A stretch of DNA of 30,304 nt from Planctomycetota bacterium (GTDB taxonomy: Bacteria > Planctomycetota > Planctomycetia > Pirellulales > Pirellulaceae). Every line of letters starts with the position of its first letter. The first letter of the stretch is position 1. The position numbers and the translations under genes were made by a program. Location of the stretch: NCBI GenBank assembly GCA_024274855.1, contig JAJSAJ010000166.1:1-30304 (forward strand). The letters run 5' to 3'. This document shows positions 23,662-30,304 of the stretch, one piece after another. The notes under the pieces were generated by a model. It was not told the origin of the DNA, made no database searches, and saw nothing but the letters and a program-made list of their open reading frames with translations.

Positions 23662-25392
23662 TCAGCGTTTCAGCAAATCGGATAGGATACCGATCCGGAT
23701 CTGACCGGACTGCGGTGCGAGAAATCGCTGGCCGACATCGAGTTGTTGTGTCATTTCCGCCAGTCGTGACGTCCACTGCTCCTGAAGGCTTGCAAGGGCG
23801 TCATCGACCTGTCGGTCGGCCTGCTTGATCAACTGCTGGGCATGGCGATCGAGCGCCTGCTGAAAGGCATGGTGCAGCCGAGTTTGCAGGAATTCAGCCA
23901 GGTCGGAACGGATTCGCCAATTCGGCGCATCGAGTGTACCTGAAACATCCGCAATGACCACAAATCGTTGAAGTGTCGTCATCGAGGTGCTTAGTTGTTG
24001 CTGAATGGCGCTCGTCGCGTAGTGTGGCGCAATCGTCGGTAGTAACCGAACTTCGTACCCAGCCAGTCGGACCTGGCCTTTCAGATTCTCGCCGATGACT
24101 TCCAGTTGCACGGATAGGTCAACTCTGGCTGGTTCGATCGATATCGCCAGTGCGTCAGCACGTCCCCATGTCAGATTGGGGATTTTCAGAGCCCGGGCCG
24201 TGATCGTCAGCTGTCTGCGAATCTGTGGACCCTGATGGTCCAGTGACAGGGTGATGACGGCCTGTGTCTGTCCAAGCGTCTTCAGGCGAATTATTGCCGG
24301 TCGGGTTAGTTTCTTGAGATCCGTCGTCAAATTCCAGCCCTCGCCGATGAATCGGACATCATGATTGCCAACAGCGATTCGGCCATCAAGGCGGGCTTTT
24401 CGAATAAGGAGATTTGGTCGGTGGGTTTCGTCTTCCAGTGAGATCAGGACGCCGCGTTCCACTGGCCTGGGGATGGGACGTTGGCTGGAAATCCATTGAA
24501 CGACTGCCATATAGGGCTGCAGTTGATCCCACCAGCCTTTAAGCTCGCCAGCGGCCAGCGAGTTGTTCAGTTGCTGGCGGTCAAGCGGGATCAACTGAGA
24601 AATCTGACGCAATCGTTGGCGGTCAAGGGCCAAAGCGTCTTGAATCGCTTTGAGATCTTCGTCCAACTCCTTCGGAATCTGTTCGACACGTGTGCGAAGC
24701 TGTTGGAGTTCACCAAGCAGTTCGTTACCCTCATTCAACAGACCATCACTCGAGGCAGCCTCGGCCATGTTGATCGGGGATCTCAGCTTGCCCCGTAATC
24801 GCTCCGCTCGTTGTCTGCATTGGTCAATCTGCCTGACTAGCTGACGATATTCGATCGACCATCGCTGGACGGTCGCCCGTGTCATTTGAGTCGATGTAAA
24901 CTCGTCCTCGACTCGGCGGTGCAGCCCCCGAGCCACGCGGTCAAGCCACTGTTGACCCAATGGATTGCTTTGGTGTGCCAGTCGCGACAGCCATCGGCCG
25001 GGGTGAATGAGGGGGCCGGGGTGAATGAGGGGGCCGGTTGTCTCGAGATCTTCGGAACGGTTCGTGTTCAATTGAATTCCCCGAACGTCGGCCAGGTCGA
25101 TGACCATCCGGTGCCGAGCCAGTTCCCAGAGATTGAGTGATACCGTCACCGAGCGACACTCGAACACGTTTGTGGGACTGGCTGTGTTGCGAGCGATCTG
25201 TACGTGATCGAGTCGCATTTTTCCTTTGGCCGGCCATACCCAGGCGTGTTCGGCCGATACGCACGATTGGGTCATGGTCTGAATGCCCCGGACGACAATC
25301 CATTTCGCCAACGGCGGCAAACCGAACAAGACGATCGCCGCGACAGTGCCGGCAAGGGCCACACGGGTCCATAGATAAGACCACCGAATCAT
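23662..25392 (-). CDS. TIGR03545 family protein (AsmA-like envelope protein)
   Basis: This 576-residue protein opens with MIRWSYLWTR and one membrane segment (about residues 10-28), and the remainder is probably periplasmic. It has an early beta-rich block (FECRSVTVSLNLWEL, VIDLADVRGIQLN), central long helices rich in Gln/Arg/Leu (about 180-300, coiled-coil-like), then a second beta-rich part and a C-terminal amphipathic helical tail (LQEQWTSRLAEMTQQLD). This resembles TIGR03545, an uncharacterised family of outer-membrane bacteria usually encoded next to TIGR03546, as it is here. An 18-bp tandem duplication adds GPLIHP twice. ATG 25392 is preferred to 25398 because AGGA sits 8 nt before it; it forms an ATGA overlap with the upstream gene. 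Confidence 0.78.
   Translation of the reverse strand: MIRWSYLWTRVALAGTVAAIVLFGLPPLAKWIVVRGIQTMTQSCVSAEHAWVWPAKGKMRLDHVQIARNTASPTNVFECRSVTVSLNLWELARHRMVIDLADVRGIQLNTNRSEDLETTGPLIHPGPLIHPGRWLSRLAHQSNPLGQQWLDRVARGLHRRVEDEFTSTQMTRATVQRWSIEYRQLVRQIDQCRQRAERLRGKLRSPINMAEAASSDGLLNEGNELLGELQQLRTRVEQIPKELDEDLKAIQDALALDRQRLRQISQLIPLDRQQLNNSLAAGELKGWWDQLQPYMAVVQWISSQRPIPRPVERGVLISLEDETHRPNLLIRKARLDGRIAVGNHDVRFIGEGWNLTTDLKKLTRPAIIRLKTLGQTQAVITLSLDHQGPQIRRQLTITARALKIPNLTWGRADALAISIEPARVDLSVQLEVIGENLKGQVRLAGYEVRLLPTIAPHYATSAIQQQLSTSMTTLQRFVVIADVSGTLDAPNWRIRSDLAEFLQTRLHHAFQQALDRHAQQLIKQADRQVDDALASLQEQWTSRLAEMTQQLDVGQRFLAPQSGQIRIGILSDLLKR
24996..25037 (-). repeat. 18-bp tandem duplication inside the TIGR03545 gene
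   Basis: The + strand unit ggccggggtgaatgaggg occurs at 24996-25013 and 25014-25031, followed by a further 6 bp of the unit. It is in frame and encodes two successive GPLIHP hexapeptides. It looks like a recent slippage event in a tolerant loop. Confidence 0.9.
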
Positions 25393-25994
25393 GCGCATTT
25401 CCTGTGCGAAGTGTTAACGCGACGAACGGTCACGTTGACCGAATCATGCGGCTCATTGGCCCGGTCCGACAAAGAGATCGTTTCACGCGGTCCTGGCGTC
25501 TCTGCCGTCAATAATTCGGTTTGAGAATAAGCTGATGGTGAGCCGTTCTGTTGTCTGGAACTCTTCCATCGGCGAAAGCGAACGATAAGCAAAAGGCTGG
25601 TTCGGTAGGTTGGGAAGAACAGAGTCAGGCTCATTAGAAAACTGCCCATGACCACCGTGTTGTTCATTGAGGTCCACGCTACCAGCGGTTGACGATAAAG
25701 CCACCGCCAAGTGGGGACGAGCAGGGGATAGGTCAATACACCTTGTCCCAGCCGGTGCATGACCGGGTCACACAGCGGCGCAATGAGGCCGACGGCTAGT
25801 GCAGTCAATGCTGTGACAGCCAAGTTCGTACGTAGAATTAGCAACAACGAGGCAATAACGGCGAATAGCAGATTTCCCTTGGGAATCAGGCCCAGGACCA
25901 TTCCGCAAGCAACGCCGAGTGCCAGTTGACGTGGCGCCTCTTGGGCCGAAAACACTTTGATAATCAGCGCTAACTGCCGAATCCACCAAATCAT
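25389..25994 (-). CDS. TIGR03546 family membrane protein
   Basis: This is a 201-residue membrane protein. It starts MIWWIRQLALIIKVF and has the SAQEAPRQLALGVACGMVLGLIPKGNL block, which fits the DUF2062-like/TIGR03546 family. Membrane segments follow at about residues 40-58, 62-82, 98-110 and 120-140. The last ~55 residues are polar and unlike the family core, which from memory is about 150 residues, so this is an extended form. ATG 25994 is supported by AGGGGG 4 nt upstream. The TGA stop overlaps the start of the TIGR03545 gene (ATGA), so the two are probably translated together and act in the same envelope process, which is unknown. Confidence 0.8.
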   Translation of the reverse strand: MIWWIRQLALIIKVFSAQEAPRQLALGVACGMVLGLIPKGNLLFAVIASLLLILRTNLAVTALTALAVGLIAPLCDPVMHRLGQGVLTYPLLVPTWRWLYRQPLVAWTSMNNTVVMGSFLMSLTLFFPTYRTSLLLIVRFRRWKSSRQQNGSPSAYSQTELLTAETPGPRETISLSDRANEPHDSVNVTVRRVNTSHRKCA

Positions 25995-26520
25995 GACACC
26001 CCCTATGGCGAAGAATTGGTCTCGGGTGATTGGAAATCCTGGATTTTCTCGCGTCACGTATGGCATCTACGGTCAGGGTGCCGAAGACGTCAACAATCGG
26101 CTCTCGTCGGTTCTGAGTGTTATGCCGTAGCCTTCTTGGGAGTGTCCGGCAGGAAGCTAGTTTGCCCGGTCGGTCTCAAAATGGCGGTCGGACAAAGGGA
26201 ATGGTTCACGGCATATCGATTCAGAGTACTGATGCCTCGGCTTGTGACGAGGCGCGTGCAGACGGCCATATCTCACCCATCGAGCGTGCCGGGAGTTGAG
26301 CAATAGGTTTTCTTCCGAAAAACAGGATTCTGTCGGTTGTCACGGGAAGTCAGGGAAGGTAGGCGAGATGGGGTGTCGGCAGCAAGCGAAGCGGAACAGG
26401 CCCCGGTGAAGCCGTGCGATCGGAGTAGCGTCTTACAGCTGGCCACGAATGGTCGGTACGATCGCGTGGTTTCGGCCTATTCTAGCGCATTGACGGTCGT
26501 CTTGGCACACGATTTTCCGG
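25995..26520. other. Intergenic region without recognised gene
   Basis: This 526-bp stretch lies between two genes on the - strand. Open frames on either strand give unconvincing sequence. A short hairpin (ACAG 26322-26325 with CTGT 26330-26333) is followed on the - strand by a run of T, about 190 bp beyond the DUF4404 stop; it is a weak terminator candidate for that gene. I see nothing else I can name. Confidence 0.45.
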
Positions 26521-26796
26521 TCAGATACCGAGTTGTCCCAATGCGTCGATTATGCGCACGACAATTCCGGAAATGTTCGGGTGGGAGACCTGGAACAGCT
26601 CTTCCGCTTCTTGCAGGCGGGTGATCATCCCGGGTGAAGCGAGGTGCTCAGTATCGGAACGGTTCAGTTTGGCATGGAGGTCATCAACCGCGTCTGCCAG
26701 GGCTTGGCGAGTCTCGTCGTCGCTTGAATCGAGCGTCTGGAGCTCCCTTTCCAGTTCCTCAAGTATCGATTGCAGCTTGTGAATTCGCTCGGGCAT
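26521..26796 (-). CDS. DUF4404 family small protein
   Basis: This is a 91-residue cytoplasmic protein. It starts MPERIHKLQSILEELERELQ, a heptad-like helix, continues with TRQALADAVDDLHAKL and ends NISGIVVRIIDALGQLGI. The pattern of two amphipathic helices and a short C-terminal helix matches DUF4404, small proteins of unknown function. ATG 26796 was chosen because GAGG lies 6 nt before it; the open frame extends to 26823. Repeat copy B lies 83 bp upstream in the same orientation. Confidence 0.72.
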   Translation of the reverse strand: MPERIHKLQSILEELERELQTLDSSDDETRQALADAVDDLHAKLNRSDTEHLASPGMITRLQEAEELFQVSHPNISGIVVRIIDALGQLGI

Positions 26797-27207
26797 GATA
26801 CGCCTCGCCAGTCCAAGGTCCAAAGGGCCTGCCGCAAAAAACGTCGGTATGCGTATGCGGCCTCGGGTGTTCTTGCGTACTGTACTACTAACTTCAAAGA
26901 TCGCTACGTTCTTGCCAAAGTCCCAGCGACCAACGGGAGCGGGCCATTGGGGCCCCGAGCGGTAGCTCGGAGCTGGTTGGCGGCCCTGCCACCTTGTGTT
27001 GGTTCGTAGCGGGTTGTATGAAGCATTCTACGGGGCATTTCCTGGAAAAGCCAGGGATTCGAAGCACTTTATCGCTCGGCGGCGCTTGGCTTGGTGCCCA
27101 GGCGAAACGCGGATTCTGACCAACTTGGTAGGGGCGGTCCGTGAGCACGTGACCTACGAGTCTTACCGATCATGACATCTTGGACGCTCGCGATAGCTTG
27201 CCTTGGT
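26797..27207. other. Intergenic region carrying repeat copy B
   Basis: This gap separates the triad-deficient HtrA gene from the DUF4404 gene. It contains the dispersed repeat (26880-26991) and a short perfect hairpin CCTGG-AAAAG-CCAGG (27041-27055) that has no U-tract. No gene is supported on either strand. Confidence 0.5.
26880..26991 (-). repeat. Dispersed ~110-bp repeat, copy B (inverted)
   Basis: On the - strand this repeats 21877-21986. Shared perfect blocks are 26942-26967 (26 bp), 26923-26934 (12 bp) and 26887-26903 (17 bp). Its hairpin is perfect here: CCGAGC-TACC-GCTCGG, with GGGGCCCC directly after. The element points toward the DUF4404 start, as copy A points toward the hydrolase. 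Confidence 0.85.
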
Positions 27208-28410
27208 TCAACGACGGCTTGTTTCAGGCAAGTTGGCAGGCGGGAACGGAACCTTCAACAGGGTCGATTCTTGTCTGGCGTGCGACACGGGTGTTGTTGG
27301 ATCGACCATCAATGCAGGGAGCAGGGTGAGCACCTCATCGGTTGGAATGGCAAAGCTGGCGACGCGACTGGCTCTGGCAATATTGATGCCGAGGGCCCGA
27401 CCGTTCAAGTCGACAAGTGGGCCTCCGCACTGCTCAGGTTTGAGGACCGAGTCATGTTCCAGAACGGCTGCAAACCCGACACGGCGATGACTCAATGGGC
27501 CTCCAAGGCGTTGCTGAAAGCTCGCGTGGCTACTGCCGAGTCTACCGGAGCGATTGCCCAAAGGTACGGGCAATTGGATCTTCTGGTTATTGCGTAGTAC
27601 GGCCAGATGAACACGATCGCCGGGCGCGTACGTGGTAATTGCATTGATCAGCGAGTCAACGGTCTCTACGAATCGACCGTTAACGGCGGTAATGACATCG
27701 CCAGGTTTGACCCCGGCTTTTTCGGCGCCGCTTCCGGGCAGCACAAAATGGACACGAGGGCCCTGTTCACTTTCACCGAGTTGGACGCCAATCTTGCCAC
27801 CCCGAACTCGGTGTGGCAGCAGGCTGACGATACCCGCGGTAATTGGGAGACTATCGACTCCTGGTGTAACGACCCAGCTTCCGCGCAGCGGTGATCCACT
27901 ACTCTGCCATTGTATGGTGGGCAAATACTCCGCTGATATCTTCAGCATCGCCAAATCGGTCTTGTCGTCTTTGTTGAGCAGTCGGGCTTCGTATCGTGTT
28001 CCGTCATTCAGTTGGCAGGTAGCGGGACCATCAAGTTGGCTTGCCTTGGTCACGATGAAACCGTCATTACGTACGATCGTGCCCAATGCGACTTGCTTGT
28101 TGTTGCAAAGGACAATCACGGTGCTTTTGCTGGGCTCGCTAACAACGGGTATGAACGCTCGCAGAACCGAGGCGTGATTCCTGGAGTACTGCGATACGCC
28201 GTGCTTGGTCCGAGTCAATCCCATCAACTCCTTCAGCCAGCTCTCCTGATCGGGTGTTGAGTGGGCTGATTGTGGTGCTTGGCGAATGCTTTGACCGGTG
28301 CGATTTGCCGGCGGGCCCGCGCTCTGTGCACGCACGGCGTAAAGCGTTAGCGTGGACAACATCATTGCCATTACCAGGAAACGCGTCGTGATGCGTGGTT
28401 GAATCCGCAC
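27208..28410 (-). CDS. Triad-deficient trypsin-like protein with nested PDZ domain (HtrA paralogue)
   Basis: This is a 400-residue exported protein (signal segment about residues 10-29). It has an HtrA-like fold, but two of the three catalytic residues are replaced: FIVTKASQL has Ser124 where His is normal, and EQCGGPLVDLNG has Cys328 where Ser is normal. Asp152 in DKTDLAMLKI remains. A PDZ domain (about 205-283, VHFVLPGSGAEKAGVKPGDVI) sits inside the protease fold instead of after it; the last beta-barrel strands follow it (GGPLSHRRVGFAAVLEHD onwards). It is probably a non-proteolytic binding or adaptor protein. GTG 28410 has AGGAG 8 nt upstream. It begins 37 bp after the stop of the intact protease gene, so it is likely co-expressed. 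Confidence 0.85.
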   Translation of the reverse strand: MRIQPRITTRFLVMAMMLSTLTLYAVRAQSAGPPANRTGQSIRQAPQSAHSTPDQESWLKELMGLTRTKHGVSQYSRNHASVLRAFIPVVSEPSKSTVIVLCNNKQVALGTIVRNDGFIVTKASQLDGPATCQLNDGTRYEARLLNKDDKTDLAMLKISAEYLPTIQWQSSGSPLRGSWVVTPGVDSLPITAGIVSLLPHRVRGGKIGVQLGESEQGPRVHFVLPGSGAEKAGVKPGDVITAVNGRFVETVDSLINAITTYAPGDRVHLAVLRNNQKIQLPVPLGNRSGRLGSSHASFQQRLGGPLSHRRVGFAAVLEHDSVLKPEQCGGPLVDLNGRALGINIARASRVASFAIPTDEVLTLLPALMVDPTTPVSHARQESTLLKVPFPPANLPETSRR

Positions 28411-28447
28411 GGTATTATCTCCTCATGCGGGGATTTCCCGCTGGGGG

Positions 28448-29596
28448 CTAATCGGAAATAGAGCTTCGGCGAACGCCGCCCATAACGAGCTTGACAACGA
28501 TGGTCTGTCCGTTGCGTTTGAGCTGAATGACAACTTCATCACCCGGTTCGCGTTTATCCACGAGTTGTTTTAGTTGTGTGAAGCTTTTTACTTGCCGGCC
28601 GGCAAAGGTCGTGATGACATCACCCGTCTTGAGCCCCGCATACTCGGCTGGCGATCCCGGCATGATGCCTCCGATCCTCGGATCATCGGAATTCTCGGGT
28701 CCATAGACGCCGATAATCGGTCGCCCGATGATACTCAGCAGACTGCCCCATGTTTGCCCGTCTGCCAGCCGGTCCCATGTCTGGCGAAACGTATCGACCG
28801 GCACGTGCATGTTCTTGGCCAGGGAATTCCCGATTCGACTGTGGATACCAATGACCTTGCCTTGCATGTCGAATAAAGGGCCTCCAGAATCGCCGCCGAC
28901 CAGTGTGCAGTCTGTTTCAATCACCTTTCGTTGGATTGCCAAGATGCGGCCGAAACGAACAGCCGGCTCGCCGCGATCTTTCTGGTATCCTCCCGCATGT
29001 CCAAGAGCCAGGCACCAGGATCCCGGTTTCAGCACGGACGCGCTTCCCATTGGAGCGAAAGGCCAGGGGCCGCTGTTCTGCTCACTTGCGGTTGCATCGA
29101 TCTTGATCATCCCCGCGTCCATGTCCTTGTTCATGCCGAGTATTGTGCCGCGCACCATACGCCCATCGGATAGTATCAGGCGAGCCTGCAAACCAGGTTG
29201 ATGCGCCACATGTGCGGCCGTCAGTACATAACCATCCGGTGTGATGATCACGCCGCTGCCTTGCGTAGCGCCGACTTGGACGGCGACAGTTGTCGGAGTG
29301 ACTTGGCTAACCAGGGCCTGCTGGTAGGCACTCATTTGTTGCAGATCACCGATCGACTTTGGCACGTCTCCAGTATAAATGGCCGCCAAATGAGGTGACA
29401 GCACCAGAGACTGTGGCAAGGATGATGCCGTTGCCACTAATGGACGTAGCTCGGTGCGGCGCGATGCGGCCTGTTGGGCGAACGTGGCTGGCAAAGTGGG
29501 AAAAGAGATCGCTCCAATGGCCAGAAACGCCCCAATCCACCGCTGCTGTCTCACACGGTCGCTCAACGCAATTTTCTTCACAAACGCACCAACCAT
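28448..29596 (-). CDS. HtrA/DegP-like S1C serine protease with one PDZ domain
   Basis: This is a 382-residue periplasmic protease. The signal segment is at about 20-40 (AFLAIGAISFPTLPATFA). The trypsin-like domain has an intact triad: His129 in VLTAAHVA, Asp160 in MDAGMIKI and Ser237 in GGDSGGPLF. A single PDZ domain follows at about 295-372 (IGGIMPGSPAEYAGLKTGDVI). HtrA proteins degrade or refold damaged envelope proteins and often sense stress through PDZ ligands. ATG 29596 has AGGAG 6 nt upstream. The next gene on the strand is its triad-deficient paralogue; the epimerase-like gene is divergent, with a 221-bp gap that contains the palindrome TGCATGCA but no clear promoter. Confidence 0.9.
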   Translation of the reverse strand: MVGAFVKKIALSDRVRQQRWIGAFLAIGAISFPTLPATFAQQAASRRTELRPLVATASSLPQSLVLSPHLAAIYTGDVPKSIGDLQQMSAYQQALVSQVTPTTVAVQVGATQGSGVIITPDGYVLTAAHVAHQPGLQARLILSDGRMVRGTILGMNKDMDAGMIKIDATASEQNSGPWPFAPMGSASVLKPGSWCLALGHAGGYQKDRGEPAVRFGRILAIQRKVIETDCTLVGGDSGGPLFDMQGKVIGIHSRIGNSLAKNMHVPVDTFRQTWDRLADGQTWGSLLSIIGRPIIGVYGPENSDDPRIGGIMPGSPAEYAGLKTGDVITTFAGRQVKSFTQLKQLVDKREPGDEVVIQLKRNGQTIVVKLVMGGVRRSSISD

Positions 29597-29817
29597 GGAA
29601 GCTCCTGTCCCGCAAAAAAGAAGGCTCTCAGGCTATTGCATGCATGCACCATGCCAGCATGTTGGATCAGCGAAAAAGGTGTCGTCCCTGAGCAAAGCGA
29701 GAGACATTTGCATCATACCGAGTTTTTTCGCCGCGTTCTCGACTTTTGCCGTTTTCTGGGCCACAATGGCCGTGTTTGTCGGCGGTTCGGAGTGCCAAAA
29801 TTGGGAACGACGCGTAT

Positions 29818-30304
29818 ATGGCAAAGCTAATAGTCGGCTGCGGTTATCTGGGTTCCTTCGTTGCTCGCCGCTGGCTGCAGCAAGGCCATCAGGTCTATGG
29901 CTGGAATCGTTCCGGCCAGCCGCGCAGACACTTACTGAAGCTGGGCCTTCGTCCGCTTGTCGGTGACTGGACTCGGTCCGATCGGCTGCCGGCTCTGCCT
30001 GAGGCCGATACGCTGTTGTGCTGCGTCAGCTGGGATCGCGCATCGGGGCAGCAACCCTACCAGGTCTATGTCCAGGGCCTGCGAAATCTGCTGGAACATG
30101 TGCCGCGAACAGTCCGCCGCTTTCTCTACATTAGTTCAACAGGCGTCTACGGCCAAATCGATGGCCGGTGGGTCGACGAGCAAAGTGAGTGCACTCCGGA
30201 GCGGGCCGGCGGCCGCGTGCGAGTCATGGCTGAACAAGTGCTGAGTCAGAGCCATTGGGCCGACCGGTCGGTCGTACTTCGCTTAGCCGGTATTTATGGG
30301 CCTG
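29818..30304 (+). CDS. NAD-dependent epimerase/dehydratase family protein (3' truncated by window)
   Basis: The frame is open from ATG 29818 to the window's end, showing 162 codons. The N-terminus MAKLIVGCGYLGSFVARRW is a Rossmann dinucleotide-binding motif (GCGYLG). The extended-SDR motif ISSTGVYG follows at about residue 102, then WVDEQSECTPE and VVLRLAGIYGP. This pattern is that of the YeeZ-like SDR branch, whose substrates are mostly unknown; sugar-nucleotide epimerisation is only one possibility. No clear ribosome binding site is visible before the ATG. Confidence 0.82.
   Translation, partial: MAKLIVGCGYLGSFVARRWLQQGHQVYGWNRSGQPRRHLLKLGLRPLVGDWTRSDRLPALPEADTLLCCVSWDRASGQQPYQVYVQGLRNLLEHVPRTVRRFLYISSTGVYGQIDGRWVDEQSECTPERAGGRVRVMAEQVLSQSHWADRSVVLRLAGIYGP

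Noticed and set aside
26502..26518. Sigma54-like TTGGCAC-N5-TTTCC on the + strand
   Set aside because: The -12 half is poor, and no + strand gene follows; it is more likely chance.
27041..27070. tRNA-like GCTTCGAATCC (T-loop-like) on the - strand
   Set aside because: The flanking bases do not form a T stem, and no acceptor, D or anticodon arm can be built around it.

Overview
The window looks like a chromosomal segment of a planctomycete (Planctomycetota, probably Pirellulales-like). This rests on my memory of family distributions, not on a search. The supporting genes are a DUF4340 protein with a Lys/Glu-rich linker, a DUF4173 membrane protein, a secreted PQQ-type beta-propeller protein opening with PWPRFRGPNGTG, a SecA of about 1227 codons with lineage-type insertions, a eukaryote-like UDPGP nucleotidyltransferase, paired TIGR03545/TIGR03546 proteins and paired HtrA-like proteins. 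KDO transferase and outer-membrane-associated families indicate a Gram-negative envelope. I see no rRNA, tRNA, CRISPR array, phage or complete insertion sequence.

Layout. 1-501: end of a DUF4340 protein. 700-2372: DUF4173-type membrane protein, split by a -1 frame change at an A6 run. 2640-4025: MFS transporter. 4186-5448 (-): secreted PQQ-propeller protein. 5628-7682 (-): FHA-GAF-sigma54 activator. 7973-10063: Tsp/Prc-like S41 protease, convergent with a PhnP-like metallo-hydrolase (10072-10878, -). 10879-11889: about 1 kb without a convincing long gene, holding a sigma70-like promoter, a 37-codon ORF, a hairpin and a 15-bp x 3 tandem repeat. 11890-15573: secA, interrupted by one in-frame TGA at 14386-14388. 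15606-16925: waaA/kdtA. 17155-18324: metK with a good promoter. 18426-21842: membrane protein, UDPGP nucleotidyltransferase and mannose-1-phosphate guanylyltransferase, closely packed. 22019-23547: lipase-like hydrolase and ruvX, joined by an ATGA overlap. 23662-25994 (-): TIGR03546 then TIGR03545, also ATGA-overlapped. 26521-26796 (-): DUF4404 protein. 27208-29596 (-): an HtrA-like protease followed by a triad-deficient paralogue. 29818 to the end: start of an NAD-dependent epimerase-like protein.

How the genes fit together. Much of the window serves the envelope: protein export (secA), lipid A/KDO attachment (waaA), sugar-nucleotide supply (UDPGP, ManC), periplasmic proteolysis (S41, HtrA pair) and two uncharacterised envelope families (TIGR03545/03546). 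MetK and RuvX are housekeeping genes.

Most unusual points: (a) secA is interrupted by a single TGA where a Trp codon is expected, with the same frame continuing; (b) the SecA region after it carries four degenerate copies of a roughly 44-residue unit; (c) a ~110-bp dispersed element is present in two inverted copies (21877-21986 and 26880-26991), each just upstream of a gene and in that gene's orientation; (d) an HtrA paralogue has His->Ser and Ser->Cys at the triad and a PDZ domain nested in the protease fold; (e) the DUF4173 gene changes frame at an A6 run. I found no clear multi-gene defence or biosynthetic system.
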